From: an uncultured Bacillaceae bacterium
Lineage (GTDB): Bacteria > Bacillota > Bacilli > Bacillales > Bacillaceae_L
Length of the DNA stretch: 64,000 bases
Assembly: GCA_947497585.1 (NCBI GenBank)
Contig: CANMHG010000007.1
Span: 142,496 to 206,495 of the forward strand
Reading direction: 5' to 3'
Of the stretch, positions 21,820 through 30,663 are shown piece after piece; within the stretch, counting starts at the first letter, position 1, and every line of letters starts with the position of its first letter. A program made the position numbers and the translations under genes. The notes under the pieces were generated by a model. It was not told the origin of the DNA, searched no databases, and saw only the letters and a program-made list of their open reading frames with translations.

Positions 21820-22020
21820 ATGAAAACAGGAATTCATCCAAACTACAAAAAAGTTATGGTGAAATGTGCTTGTGGAAACGAATTTGAAACTGGTTCAGTA
21901 TTGAACGAGGTTAAAGTTGAGGTTTGTTCTGAATGTCACCCATTCTATACAGGCCGTCAGAAGTTCGCGGATGCAGGTGGACGTGTAGATAAATTCAACA
22001 AAAAATACGGTATTAAATAA
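21820..22020 (+). CDS. rpmE: Ribosomal protein L31, zinc-binding form
   Basis: A 66-residue large-subunit ribosomal protein. The cysteine set CACG and CSEC marks the zinc-containing C+ form, which also serves as a zinc store. The ATG at 21820 is 9 bases after AAGGAG, while the ATG at 21811 directly abuts that site and is rejected. It has its own promoter and terminator. Confidence 0.97.
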   Translation: MKTGIHPNYKKVMVKCACGNEFETGSVLNEVKVEVCSECHPFYTGRQKFADAGGRVDKFNKKYGIK

Positions 22021-22035
22021 TAACCGTTTAAAAAG

Positions 22036-22073
22036 ACAGGCAAGTTCTTCACTATCTTGCCTGTTTTTTTTTC
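22036..22073 (+). terminator. Terminator after rpmE
   Basis: ACAGGCAAG (22036-22044) and CTTGCCTGT (22056-22064), followed by a run of nine T. Confidence 0.9.
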
Positions 22074-22220
22074 TGAAAAATGACTGATTACTTAGCTATT
22101 ATTTTTTAAATATCATAACTAAAGAAATTAACTGAAGCGCAAGCTTTTATATAGAGACCCTAGTTACATATGGGGAAAACAACAGTTTTAAAATTAGCCG
22201 AGGAAGGGGAGGCCGTTCAT

Positions 22221-22832
22221 ATGTATATCATGAACCAAAGTGGCTGGCTCGAACTAATTTGTGGAAGTATGTTCTCAGGGAAATCTGAGGAGTTAATCCG
22301 CCGGGTACGTCGTGCACAATTCGCAAAACAAGAAGTACAAGTATTTAAACCTGCAATTGACAATCGATACAGTGAAGAATCGGTTGTTTCTCATAACGGA
22401 ACTGCGGTCATTGCAAAACCAGTAGAATCTTCCGTTCATATTCTTAAAGCTGTTTCTGCGGAAACAGATGTTGTGGCAATTGATGAAGTTCAATTCTTCG
22501 ATAATGGAATTTTTGAGGTTGTACAAATGCTAGCAAACCAAGGACATCGTGTTATTGTAGCTGGCCTAGATCAAGATTTCCGTGGAGAGCCATTTGGACA
22601 AGTTCCACAGCTTATGGCTATAGCTGAATCGGTAACTAAGCTTCAAGCAGTTTGTACAGTTTGTGGCTCACCAGCTAGTCGTACACAAAGACTCATAGAT
22701 GGCAATCCAGCATCATACAATGATCCAATCATCCTTGTTGGAGCATCCGAATCATATGAACCAAGATGTCGTCATCACCACGAAGTACCAGGAAAACCTG
22801 CAAACCAAACCATTTCACAACTTTCCTATTAA
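22221..22832 (+). CDS. tdk: Thymidine kinase
   Basis: A 203-residue type II thymidine kinase that salvages thymidine to dTMP. The P-loop is GSMFSGKS (residues 15-22), and the catalytic base is E89 (AIDEVQFF). Zinc ligands are CTVC and CRHHH near the C-terminus. The ATG at 22221 ([15 protein letters not shown]) is preceded by AAGGGGAGG and matches the B. subtilis start; the longer frame from 22170 is rejected. Its 3' end runs into a palindromic repeat that probably terminates it. Confidence 0.96.
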   Translation: MYIMNQSGWLELICGSMFSGKSEELIRRVRRAQFAKQEVQVFKPAIDNRYSEESVVSHNGTAVIAKPVESSVHILKAVSAETDVVAIDEVQFFDNGIFEVVQMLANQGHRVIVAGLDQDFRGEPFGQVPQLMAIAESVTKLQAVCTVCGSPASRTQRLIDGNPASYNDPIILVGASESYEPRCRHHHEVPGKPANQTISQLSY

Positions 22833-22838
22833 AAAATT

Positions 22839-22894
22839 GGGGCCTGACCCCCACTGCGTTAATGCGTTAACGTGGTGGGGGTCAGGCCCTTTTT
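22839..22894. repeat. GGGGCCTGACCCCC palindrome, copy 2
   Basis: GGGCCTGACCCCCAC (22840-22854) and GTGGGGGTCAGGCCC (22875-22889), followed by TTTTT. It can act as a terminator for tdk. The right arm also contains the stop codon of the convergent VanZ-like gene. Confidence 0.85.
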
Positions 22895-23304
22895 ATGCGG
22901 TATATACAGAATCCTATTAATGCTCCAATCGTATTCAGAATGATATCATCGACATCAAAGCTTCCTCGTTTGCTCACCATTTGCAAAAATTCAATGCATG
23001 TTATTCCAACAACGAAGACTGCAAAAAATGGAATAATCTTTTTTAGGAGGGGGTAAATTGCTGGAAGTAGTAGTCCGAATGGTATAAATACGCCAACATT
23101 ACCTGCCAAATTTATAATCCAAGTCGTAAAAGGAAAGTGGTCATAATACAAGATATACTTTTTTACTGTATCAAAAGGTATGAGATTATACATATACTCT
23201 TCACTTGTTACGCGAGAGAAACCTAGAAACATCCAGTATAGTAATAACAATAAATAGCCATAAAAAATGACCTTTAGTAGTCCTTTTTTTATCAAAGTAA
23301 ACAT
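22882..23304 (-). CDS. VanZ-family membrane protein
   Basis: About 140 residues with four hydrophobic segments (VIFYGYLLLLLYWMFLGF; WIINLAGNVGVFIPFGLLL; IIPFFAVFVVGITCIEF; ILNTIGALIGFCIYRI). The VanZ pattern NLAGNVGVFIPFG and EFLQ...GSFDVDDIILNTIGA is clear. The family is poorly understood; VanZ gives low teicoplanin resistance. Starts at ATG 23304 or, with better ribosome-site spacing, TTG 23295. The last residues, KRA-stop, are encoded by the palindromic repeat. Confidence 0.8.
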   Translation of the reverse strand: MFTLIKKGLLKVIFYGYLLLLLYWMFLGFSRVTSEEYMYNLIPFDTVKKYILYYDHFPFTTWIINLAGNVGVFIPFGLLLPAIYPLLKKIIPFFAVFVVGITCIEFLQMVSKRGSFDVDDIILNTIGALIGFCIYRIKRA

Positions 23305-23455
23305 CCTTTAAATTGTATTATGAATGGTTGTACTTACACATTGAAAAGGTAATTGTACCAAATTGGAGTATATAAATAAATCCCCTAATCGTAATAGTGT
23401 TAGGTAGGATAAAAGCACGGAGTCAGGGGAATATAAAGGCAGGAGGTGTATTTAG

Positions 23456-23902
23456 TTGATAAAACAATTTCTACCTTTTCTGCTCACTGGAATTTTATTA
23501 GCAGGATGTGCTGCTGGAAATCATAATTACAGTGACTTTAAGTCCCAAAGGCACAATGGTGATGGTGCGCAAATTTTAAACGATAATGAAGATGGATTTT
23601 ATGAGAGGAATTTAAGGGATGAGGACTATACTACGAACCTAAATCCTAATTTCCTTGATTTAACTGAGGATCGACTAGACATAGGTGATGACCAAGAAAA
23701 AATCGTTCAAGTGATTCAGCAGTATACTGAATTTTCACCAGGTGCTGTTATTGTAAATGGGCGAGATGCTTTTGTAACAGTTCATACTACAAAGCACTAC
23801 AAGGGTAAAGAACGCAAAGAAGTTAAAAAAGACCTTCATCGTAGATTGATAAAGGCTATGCCAAGGTACGATATACATCTAAGAATACATGATGGAGACT
23901 AA
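23456..23902 (+). CDS. Sporulation lipoprotein, YhcN/YlaJ-like
   Basis: A 148-residue protein with a lipoprotein signal peptide (lipobox LLAGC at residues 14-18), then an acidic linker and a small alpha/beta domain (IVQVIQQYTEFSPGAVIVNG). The start is TTG after AGGAGGTG. The domain resembles YhcN/YlaJ proteins of the spore inner membrane. Its exact role is unknown. Confidence 0.75.
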   Translation: MIKQFLPFLLTGILLAGCAAGNHNYSDFKSQRHNGDGAQILNDNEDGFYERNLRDEDYTTNLNPNFLDLTEDRLDIGDDQEKIVQVIQQYTEFSPGAVIVNGRDAFVTVHTTKHYKGKERKEVKKDLHRRLIKAMPRYDIHLRIHDGD

Positions 23903-23930
23903 AAAAGTGGGGGATACCCACTTTTTATTT
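23903..23930. terminator. Bidirectional terminator
   Basis: AAAAGTGGG (23903-23911) and CCCACTTTT (23917-23925) flanked by A- and T-runs, between two convergent genes. Confidence 0.8.
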
Positions 23931-24440
23931 TTATAAAAATAAACTTACGATACTACGTCGTTTCGCTGTCTTTTTTACCTTTTTCAGACCTTCATCGAGT
24001 ATTAAAGGCATTTCATTTCTTATTTCCCTCTCTTGACTAAGGTCTTGAACCTGCTTTTCTAGTTTTGAAATCTTATCATTAAGCTCTTCAATTTCGCGAC
24101 GTTGCTGAAGCAATTGATAGGAAACCACTTCGCTAGCCTTTTCCTCAATTTTACGTTCATTACGCTCTATGCGGTCAAGCAGTCTTGTATACTGCTCATC
24201 AGTTATTGTTGTAGTCACTGCGTTTCGTATCCCCTTTCTTGGTAAGCTTATTTTCATTTCAGTAAGAGGAACTCCCTTCTTCATCTGTTCGCAAATGGTA
24301 GAAAATAAAGCAAAGTCAGCATCATTAAAGAAGTAATGCCCATTCTCATTTTTCGTGCAAGATAGATTGAAATGCTTAATCCACTTATGAATTCTCTTCG
24401 TTGAAACCCCAAGCTTCTTAGCAACAGTAGTTGTATTCAA
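23931..24440 (-). CDS. racA: Chromosome-anchoring protein RacA
   Basis: A 169-residue protein with an N-terminal MerR-like DNA-binding domain (TVAKKLGVSTKRIHKWIKHFNL) and a long coiled coil (residues about 85-145, e.g. REIEELNDKISKLEKQVQDL), then a basic C-terminus. RacA links oriC-proximal DNA to the cell pole during sporulation. The best start is TTG at 24440, eight bases after AAGGAG. The GTG at 24449 overlaps the ribosome site. Identification rests on domain layout and position near prfA. Confidence 0.8.
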   Translation of the reverse strand: MNTTTVAKKLGVSTKRIHKWIKHFNLSCTKNENGHYFFNDADFALFSTICEQMKKGVPLTEMKISLPRKGIRNAVTTTITDEQYTRLLDRIERNERKIEEKASEVVSYQLLQQRREIEELNDKISKLEKQVQDLSQEREIRNEMPLILDEGLKKVKKTAKRRSIVSLFL

Positions 24441-24638
24441 CCTAATCACTCCTTAATTTTTCATACCATGGATGATTATTTCGTTCCTCTTCTCCTTTGG
24501 CTAAATAAGATATAATAAAGTTTCTATTTCTAAACCCTTTATCCTTCAAGGCTGACAAAACTAGTTCCTATTCGGCAAAGATAGAAGGAATACTACAGCC
24601 GATCAAAAAACATGTCGATACTTCAATGTGAATTTGCT

Positions 24639-24667
24639 TTGACGCTGTGGTTAACCTATACTATAAT
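24639..24667 (+). promoter_or_regulatory. prfA promoter
   Basis: TTGACG (24639-24644), exactly 17 bases, TATAAT (24662-24667). The transcript would start near 24674, which rules out the upstream ATG at 24612 as the prfA start. Confidence 0.8.
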
Positions 24668-24701
24668 TAGAATGTTATGGACTAAAATTGAGGTGAAAAC
24701 T

Positions 24702-25769
24702 GTGTTTGATCGTTTAGAAGCTGTAGAAGCTCGCTATGAAAAACTAAATGAATTATTAAGTGATCCGGATATCATTAGTAACACGGCAAAATTACGTGAA
24801 TATTCAAAGGAACAATCAGATATACAAGATACTGTTATGGCTTTTAGAGAATATAAAACAGTGAAAGAACAACTTGATGACGCAAAAGCAATGCTTGATG
24901 ATAAATTAGATGCAGATATGCGTGAGATGGTAAAAGAAGAGCTATCTGAGTTACAATCTCAGCAAGAAGAGCTAAGTGAAAAACTACGTGTATTACTTTT
25001 ACCGAAGGACCCTAATGATGACAAAAACGTTATCATGGAAATTCGTGGAGCAGCAGGTGGAGACGAAGCGGCTTTATTTGCTGGTGATCTTTACCGTATG
25101 TACAGCCGTTATGCTGAAGCACAAGGCTGGAGAACAGAAGTAATGGATGCTAACTCAACTGGTGTTGGTGGATATAAGGAAATTATTTTCATGATCACTG
25201 GTAAAGGTGCTTATTCAAAATTGAAATTTGAAAATGGTGCCCACCGCGTTCAACGTGTACCTGAAACTGAATCAGGTGGACGTATTCATACATCAACTGC
25301 AACAGTGGCTGTTTTACCAGAAGCTGAAGAGGTTGAGGTAGAAATTCATGAGAAGGATATCCGTACTGATACGTATGCATCAAGTGGAGCTGGTGGACAG
25401 AGTGTAAATACAACGATGTCTGCTGTACGTTTAACACATATCCCGACAAACACTGTTGTTACTTGTCAGGACGAAAAATCCCAAATTAAAAATAAAGAAA
25501 AAGCGATGAAAGTACTTCGTGCGCGTGTTTACGATAAAATCAACAGTGAAATTCAAGCCGAGTATGATCAAAACCGTAAGTTAGCTGTAGGAACAGGAGA
25601 CCGTTCTGAAAGGATTCGTACGTATAACTTCCCGCAAAACCGTGTAACCGACCACCGTATCGGTTTAACGATTCAAAAGCTTGACCAAATCCTTCAAGGA
25701 AAGCTTGATGAAGTTTTTGATGCATTAATTATGGAAGACCAAGCACAACGTATGGAGCAAGCTGAGTAA
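24702..25769 (+). CDS. prfA: Peptide chain release factor 1
   Basis: A 355-residue RF1 that ends translation at UAA and UAG. The GGQ catalytic loop reads [12 protein letters not shown], with Ala where many relatives have Pro. The stop-codon recognition domain includes [17 protein letters not shown]. The start is GTG at 24702 after GAGGTG; it gives the conserved [15 protein letters not shown]. It overlaps prmC by one base, so the factor and its methylase are made together. Confidence 0.96.
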   Translation: MFDRLEAVEARYEKLNELLSDPDIISNTAKLREYSKEQSDIQDTVMAFREYKTVKEQLDDAKAMLDDKLDADMREMVKEELSELQSQQEELSEKLRVLLLPKDPNDDKNVIMEIRGAAGGDEAALFAGDLYRMYSRYAEAQGWRTEVMDANSTGVGGYKEIIFMITGKGAYSKLKFENGAHRVQRVPETESGGRIHTSTATVAVLPEAEEVEVEIHEKDIRTDTYASSGAGGQSVNTTMSAVRLTHIPTNTVVTCQDEKSQIKNKEKAMKVLRARVYDKINSEIQAEYDQNRKLAVGTGDRSERIRTYNFPQNRVTDHRIGLTIQKLDQILQGKLDEVFDALIMEDQAQRMEQAE

Positions 25770-26635
25770 TGAAGAGTATCACTAAAGTGTATGAAGCCCT
25801 AAACTGGGCTTCTTCTTGTTTACGGGAAGAAAATCGTGACGAAAATGTCGGGGAGCTATTACTTTGTCATCATTTAAAAATGAACAGGTCTCAGCTGTTA
25901 GCAAGTCTACGCGATGATTTAAATACTGAGGTTATTGAGCTTTTTATAGAAGATATAAAAAAACATTTAAATGGCCTACCAGTACAATACATTATCGGCC
26001 ATGAAGAATTTTATGGAAGAACGTTTAAAGTAAATAAAGAAGTTCTGATTCCTCGACCAGAGACAGAAGAGTTAGTAGAAGGTGTACTCAAACGAGCAAA
26101 GACTTTGTTTGGAGATAAAGAAATTTCACTCGTTGACGTTGGAACCGGTAGTGGAGCAATTGCAATTACACTCGCCTTGGAAAACTCTAACTTTGACGTA
26201 TGCACGGTTGATATAGCAGCAGAATCCATTAAAGTTGCGAAGGAAAATGCCGAGCATCTTGGTGCTAAAGTGGAATTTTATGAAGGTGATTTATTAGGAC
26301 CGCTGATCGAACGTAAAAAGAAAGTCGACATTGTTGTCTCGAATCCCCCATATATTCCAGACTATGAAATAGAGACGCTCTCACCAGTTGTGAAAGACCA
26401 CGAACCAATCCGAGCACTAGTTGGCGGCGAAGACGGACTGGACTTTTACAGACGATTTATGGACGAAATTCCTCAGATATTAAAAAACAAAGGAATTGTT
26501 GCTTTCGAAGTAGGAGTTGGACAAGGACAGTTAGTTGCAGACTTACTAACATCCACTTTTCCCAAGGCTAAAGTCGAAGTTGTTAACGACATAAATGGCA
26601 AAGACCGAATGGTATTTGCAGAAATAGGATTTTAA
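25769..26635 (+). CDS. prmC: Release factor glutamine methyltransferase
   Basis: A 288-residue SAM-dependent methylase that modifies the Gln of the release-factor GGQ loop. The SAM motif [12 protein letters not shown] and the glutamine-binding NPPY motif ([12 protein letters not shown]) are intact. The ATG overlaps the prfA stop codon (TAATG), a sign of translational coupling. Confidence 0.96.
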   Translation: MKSITKVYEALNWASSCLREENRDENVGELLLCHHLKMNRSQLLASLRDDLNTEVIELFIEDIKKHLNGLPVQYIIGHEEFYGRTFKVNKEVLIPRPETEELVEGVLKRAKTLFGDKEISLVDVGTGSGAIAITLALENSNFDVCTVDIAAESIKVAKENAEHLGAKVEFYEGDLLGPLIERKKKVDIVVSNPPYIPDYEIETLSPVVKDHEPIRALVGGEDGLDFYRRFMDEIPQILKNKGIVAFEVGVGQGQLVADLLTSTFPKAKVEVVNDINGKDRMVFAEIGF

Positions 26636-26643
26636 GATTCAGT

Positions 26644-26674
26644 AAAGTGCCTCATATTTTGAGGCACTTTTTTT
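26644..26674 (+). terminator. Terminator after prmC
   Basis: AAAGTGCCTCA (26644-26654) and TGAGGCACTTT (26660-26670), followed by T-run. Confidence 0.9.
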
Positions 26675-26716
26675 AATAACTTATAGTAAAGATATCTTCC
26701 TATATTTTGTTTAAAG

Positions 26717-26858
26717 AGTGTATTGGAGCGGAAGGCACTTGACTCCTGCGGGAAGTGAGGGAAGTGTGAGACCCCTCAGGCAAAGCCGAGGAGGCTCGCA
26801 TCCCTCCCCGCGGAAAGCAAGTGCCTGTAGCGCAAAGGAACGGACTAGATTCAAAGTG
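26717..26858 (+). repeat. Interspersed structured repeat, type A, copy 3 (compact form)
   Basis: TTGGAGCGGAAGGCACTTG, ACTCCTGCGGG, GAGACCCCTCAGGC, GAGGAGGCTC, CCCGCGGAAAGCAAGTGCC and AAGGAACGG in the standard order, without the extra hairpin. It fills the gap between prmC and spoIIR. Confidence 0.85.
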
Positions 26859-26977
26859 AAAAACTTCATGTCCCAATTAAAGGTTTTTAAAAGTTTACTA
26901 GATTTTTTTAAATTTACTAGTTTAAGAATGCAATCTGTTGTCTAGACTGTCTTAGTGAAGGGGCGGTGCTAGTTAAC

Positions 26978-27607
26978 ATGAAAAAACAAAACGCAATTAT
27001 CATATACATGCTACTACTATTAATCGGAGCAAACATAGGAATTTACCAAGAACAATACTCAGCTCAGGCAGCTACCGAGCCTGTTGTAATCCCAGAAGAA
27101 GCAATTCGACTTCGCATTCTAGCAAATAGTGACTCTACCAAAGACCAAGAATTAAAAAGAAAGATTCGCGATGAAGTAAATGCAGAAATTACAAAATGGG
27201 TAGAAGAACTTACTTCAATTGATGCGGCAAGACAACTAATCAAAAGCCGTTTAAGTGATATAGAACAAATCGTTGAGCAAACGTTAATAGAAGAAGGAAT
27301 CGATCAAGCATATACAGTAGATTTTCAAAATAATGTTGAATTCCCAACTAAGCTTTATGGCAACTTTATTTACCCCGCAGGTCAATATGAAGCAATCCTG
27401 ATTACACTAGGTGAAGCACAAGGGGCAAACTGGTGGTGTGTGTTATTTCCTCCTTTATGTTTCTTAGATTTTTCAAATGGAGAAGCAGTTGACCCACAAA
27501 TAGCAGATGATCAAGAGAAGGCAGAACAAGAAACAGCTACGAAAGAAAAAGAAGAAGTGAAGGTGAAATTCTTCTTAGTTGAATTCTTTACATCATTATT
27601 TAGTTAA
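26978..27607 (+). CDS. spoIIR: Stage II sporulation protein R
   Basis: A 209-residue secreted sporulation signal, made in the forespore, that triggers SpoIIGA to process pro-sigma-E in the mother cell. An N-terminal membrane or signal segment (IIIYMLLLLIGANIGIY) precedes the SpoIIR domain (EEAIRLRILANSDSTKDQELK; NWWCVLFPPLCFLDF). The ATG at 26978 is chosen; an in-frame GTG at 26966 lies too near the ribosome site. A charged linker and hydrophobic tail close it. Sigma-F control is expected, but no clear sigma-F promoter was found. Confidence 0.93.
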   Translation: MKKQNAIIIYMLLLLIGANIGIYQEQYSAQAATEPVVIPEEAIRLRILANSDSTKDQELKRKIRDEVNAEITKWVEELTSIDAARQLIKSRLSDIEQIVEQTLIEEGIDQAYTVDFQNNVEFPTKLYGNFIYPAGQYEAILITLGEAQGANWWCVLFPPLCFLDFSNGEAVDPQIADDQEKAEQETATKEKEEVKVKFFLVEFFTSLFS

Positions 27608-27686
27608 ATTTACTAGAAAAAGTTCTAATTATTATTCCATCTCATAGAGTAGGTAGTAGAAATCTAATAAATGAGGTGGAATTCTA

Positions 27687-28136
27687 ATGTTAGTAGAAAT
27701 TAGAGTAGCTAATGAAAATGATATAAATCGATTAAAGGAATTTTTAGGACAAGCAAATGTAAATGCTGATGGAGTGGACACAATTGTGGATAACTTCATC
27801 CTGATGGAAGATTCAAAAGGAAATCTAGTAGCAACACTTGGAATTGAAAGATTAATGAAGGATGGATTACTGCGTTCGTTAGTGATGTCTCCAAAACTCG
27901 ATCAAACACAAATTCTTTCTTTATTTAAGGGTATTTCGGCATTGGCAAAAGAGAAAGAGCTAGAAAACCTATATTTAGCAACAAATAAACATGCATCTGT
28001 TGAATTTTTTACAATGCTTGGATTTGGTAAAGTTGAGGCAGAGGAACTACCGGAACACTTAAAAGAGTCAAAACATCTACAATATTTACTAGAGGATGTG
28101 GATAACTCAATATTCATGAAATCTAGTATCGCTTAG
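27687..28136 (+). CDS. ywlB: GNAT-family acetyltransferase, YwlB-like
   Basis: A 149-residue GNAT-fold protein. VATLGIERLMKDGLLRSLVM and VEFFTMLGFGKVE are the core strands. Position between spoIIR and ywlC equals ywlB of B. subtilis, described there as similar to N-acetylglutamate synthase. The substrate is unknown. GAGGTGG precedes the ATG. Confidence 0.8.
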   Translation: MLVEIRVANENDINRLKEFLGQANVNADGVDTIVDNFILMEDSKGNLVATLGIERLMKDGLLRSLVMSPKLDQTQILSLFKGISALAKEKELENLYLATNKHASVEFFTMLGFGKVEAEELPEHLKESKHLQYLLEDVDNSIFMKSSIA

Positions 28137-28162
28137 TAGATTAAGAGTTTAAGCTATTTTTA

Positions 28163-28222
28163 AAATCCACAAAGTTATCCACTATTATGCAAGCCTTATC
28201 CACAATCTGTGGATAAGGCTTG
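28163..28222 (+). promoter_or_regulatory. DnaA-box cluster overlapping a terminator hairpin before ywlC
   Basis: Boxes: TTATCCACT (28175-28183), TTATCCACA (28196-28204), TGTGGATAA (28208-28216), plus a weak AAATCCACA at 28163. The two perfect boxes form the arms of a 14-bp hairpin (AAGCCTTATCCACA / TGTGGATAAGGCTT) followed by TTTTATTTT. A stable DnaA site upstream of ywlC is known in B. subtilis from memory. Confidence 0.8.
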
Positions 28223-28322
28223 TTTTATTTTAGTGATTAACTTATACTTTCAAAAGAGAAATAACTATTGATTGTAGGCTTTTTAAGCAGTAATTAGCCT
28301 TTCGCTTCAGGAGGGGACCGAA

Positions 28323-29366
28323 ATGAATACAAAAATATGGACTGTGAATAACTTTGAAGGGATTATAGAGAGTTTTCCACAGATTCAGGAAGCTGCCAAG
28401 ATTCTAAAAGATAATAAAGTGGTAGCCTTTCCAACTGAAACTGTTTATGGATTAGGTGCAAATGCACTTTCTGATGAAGCAGTAGCTAAAATTTTTGAAG
28501 CAAAAGGGCGTCCTAGTGACAATCCCTTAATTGTACATATAGCAACAATTGATCAACTTACGAACATAGCTGTGGATATCCCAGACATGGTTCAAACCTT
28601 AATCACTCATTTTTGGCCAGGTCCATTAACACTTGTTTTAAAGAAAAAGGATCAATCAGTAGGTGAAAAGGTAACCGCAGGATTAGAAACAGTTGCAGTC
28701 CGTATGCCTGACCACCCAATTGCACTTGCCTTACTTAAAGCAGCAGATCTACCACTTGCAGCACCGAGTGCAAATCTTTCTGGAAAGCCAAGCCCAACAA
28801 GTGCAAAGCATGTGATTGATGATTTAGAAGGCAGAATAGCTGGAATCATCGATGGTGGCGCAACCGGGGTTGGTCTTGAATCGACTGTTTTGGACTGTAC
28901 TGAGAAAATTCCTATTATCTTAAGGCCGGGTGGTGTGACGAAGGAACAGTTAGAGGAAGTTATAGGCGAGGTTAAAATGGATCGTGCCTTACTTGAAGAA
29001 GGACGAGCGCCAAAGTCACCAGGAATGAAGTATACTCATTATGCTCCGATTGCACCTCTAGTTATTGTAGAGGGAAGTCCACAATTTATTCAAACTCTTG
29101 TGGATAAGAAAACTGCAGAGGGCTTAAAGGTAGGAGTTCTAACTACTGAAGAAAATAAACAGTACTATAAGGCAGGTGCAGTTCTTGATTGTGGTAAGCG
29201 CTCAGACTTACAGAGTGTTGCAAGCAAATTATATGATGTTTTACGAACATTTGATATGACGAATGTAGATTTTATATATAGTGAATGGTTTCCGCAGGAT
29301 GGAGTAGGCCAAGCAATCATGAATCGATTATTAAAAGCAGCGGGTAATCAAGTTATAAGTGAATAA
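28323..29366 (+). CDS. ywlC: Threonylcarbamoyl-AMP synthase (Sua5/YwlC)
   Basis: A 347-residue enzyme that makes threonylcarbamoyl-AMP, the precursor of tRNA t6A37. The YrdC domain covers about residues 15-210 (AFPTETVYGLGANA, KGRPSDNPLIVHI, SANLSGKPSPTSA) and a Sua5 domain occupies the C-terminus. AGGAGGGG precedes the ATG. It follows the DnaA-box cluster. Confidence 0.96.
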   Translation: MNTKIWTVNNFEGIIESFPQIQEAAKILKDNKVVAFPTETVYGLGANALSDEAVAKIFEAKGRPSDNPLIVHIATIDQLTNIAVDIPDMVQTLITHFWPGPLTLVLKKKDQSVGEKVTAGLETVAVRMPDHPIALALLKAADLPLAAPSANLSGKPSPTSAKHVIDDLEGRIAGIIDGGATGVGLESTVLDCTEKIPIILRPGGVTKEQLEEVIGEVKMDRALLEEGRAPKSPGMKYTHYAPIAPLVIVEGSPQFIQTLVDKKTAEGLKVGVLTTEENKQYYKAGAVLDCGKRSDLQSVASKLYDVLRTFDMTNVDFIYSEWFPQDGVGQAIMNRLLKAAGNQVISE

Positions 29367-29373
29367 GGTGAGT

Positions 29374-29410
29374 AAAGTGGATTCTAATAGATAGAATTCA
29401 CTTTTTCATT
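29374..29410 (+). terminator. Terminator after ywlC
   Basis: AAAGTGGATTCTA (29374-29386) and TAGAATTCACTTT (from 29392), then TTCATTTT. A second hairpin, GGACTTG and CAAGTCC (about 29433-29461), lies just before the mntP ribosome site. Confidence 0.75.
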
Positions 29411-29474
29411 TTCACTTAGTCTATTTACTACTGGACTTGCATAAAGTGTATCAGACAAGTCCTAAGGGAGGTAG

Positions 29475-30038
29475 ATGATGAGTGTAGCTTCAGTAATTGG
29501 AGAGTTTTTAACTTTATTTGTGATGGCATTGGCGTTAGGAATGGATGCATTCTCGGTAGGACTTGGAATGGGTCTAATCCAACTTAGACTAAAGCAAATA
29601 TTTTACATAGGTGTCACTATTGGTTTATTCCATGTATGGATGCCCTTAGTGGGGATGACGATAGGACGATTTTTATCTGAAAGATTTGGGATGATTGCAA
29701 CCATTGCTGGAGGAATTCTATTGTTAATTCTAGGTTTGCAAATGATTCTTGCATCCTTTAAAGATGATGATCAGCGAATGATCACCCCAGTTGGATTTGG
29801 ATTATTTATATTTGCGCTTAGTGTTAGCTTGGACAGCTTCTCTGTCGGGTTGAGCCTTGGAATTTATGGGGCTAGAACAATTGTAACGATTCTCATGTTT
29901 GGGGTTGTTAGTATGATTCTTACTTGGATGGGCCTATTACTTGGAAGACGTGTACAAGGCTGGTTTGGCTCCTATAGTGAGGCATTAGGTGGTAGTATTT
30001 TATTAGCCTTTGGGATTAAACTATTACTGCCATTTTAA
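29475..30038 (+). CDS. mntP: Manganese efflux pump MntP
   Basis: A 187-residue membrane protein with six hydrophobic segments in two repeated halves, each with an acidic signature ([13 protein letters not shown] and [12 protein letters not shown]). These Asp residues are essential in MntP of other bacteria. Position equals ywlD. Two adjacent ATGs follow GGGAGG. No manganese riboswitch structure was recognised in the short 108-base leader. Confidence 0.92.
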   Translation: MMSVASVIGEFLTLFVMALALGMDAFSVGLGMGLIQLRLKQIFYIGVTIGLFHVWMPLVGMTIGRFLSERFGMIATIAGGILLLILGLQMILASFKDDDQRMITPVGFGLFIFALSVSLDSFSVGLSLGIYGARTIVTILMFGVVSMILTWMGLLLGRRVQGWFGSYSEALGGSILLAFGIKLLLPF

Positions 30039-30073
30039 AAAAACGAAAAAAACAGAATTTTTGACAATTTTGT

Positions 30074-30101
30074 GAGTCGAGACTAAAGTTTCGACTCTTT
30101 T
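30074..30101 (+). terminator. Terminator after mntP
   Basis: GAGTCGA (30074-30080) and TCGACTC (30091-30097), followed by TTTTCG. Confidence 0.65.
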
Positions 30102-30193
30102 CGCTATTTCCCCCTATATCCAACGTAATATATGTTTTATAATAAATGAAACGTGGGAAAATAAACCTATAAAATCATAAGGAGGCTTCCCGG

Positions 30194-30637
30194 ATGATCA
30201 ATATTTTGTTTGTTTGCACTGGGAATACGTGCCGCAGCCCAATGGCAGAAGCAATTCTTAAGAGTAAACAAAATCCTGAAATTACAGTCAAATCTGCGGG
30301 TGTATTCGCCGATAATACTAGTGGAGCTTCTATAAATACGCAAAAAGTCCTAAATGAAGAAGGAATACCACTGGTTCATCAGTCTTCAATGATCACAAGA
30401 GAGCAGGTTGACTGGGCTACATATATTTTTACAATGACGACTCAGCATAAAAACTTAATTGCTGAACGCTTCCCAGATGCAATCGAGAAAACATTTTCTT
30501 TAAAAGAATTTGTTGAAGATGTGCAGGCTGATGTAGTAGACCCCTTTGGTGGACCGGTGCTTATTTATCGCCAAACGTATGAGGAGCTTAACCAGTTAAT
30601 TGAAAAATTAATTAGGAAATTAGATAGACATAGCTAA
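30194..30637 (+). CDS. ywlE: Protein arginine phosphatase YwlE
   Basis: A 147-residue phosphatase that removes phosphate from arginine, opposing the kinase McsB in protein quality control. The active-site loop is CTGNTCRS with nucleophile C8. T12 replaces the Ile of tyrosine phosphatases and is the residue that selects phospho-arginine. The general-acid Asp is in VVDPFGG. AAGGAGG precedes the ATG. Confidence 0.95.
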   Translation: MINILFVCTGNTCRSPMAEAILKSKQNPEITVKSAGVFADNTSGASINTQKVLNEEGIPLVHQSSMITREQVDWATYIFTMTTQHKNLIAERFPDAIEKTFSLKEFVEDVQADVVDPFGGPVLIYRQTYEELNQLIEKLIRKLDRHS

Positions 30638-30663
30638 CAAAGAGGATATAGGGGGAAAACAGG

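Noticed and set aside
24612..24701. Upstream in-frame extension of prfA
   Set aside because: The extension contains the prfA promoter itself, and the GTG at 24702 has a ribosome site and gives the conserved N-terminus.
29367..29474. Manganese riboswitch before mntP
   Set aside because: The leader is only 108 bases, already contains the ywlC terminator and lacks the conserved yybP-ykoY core.
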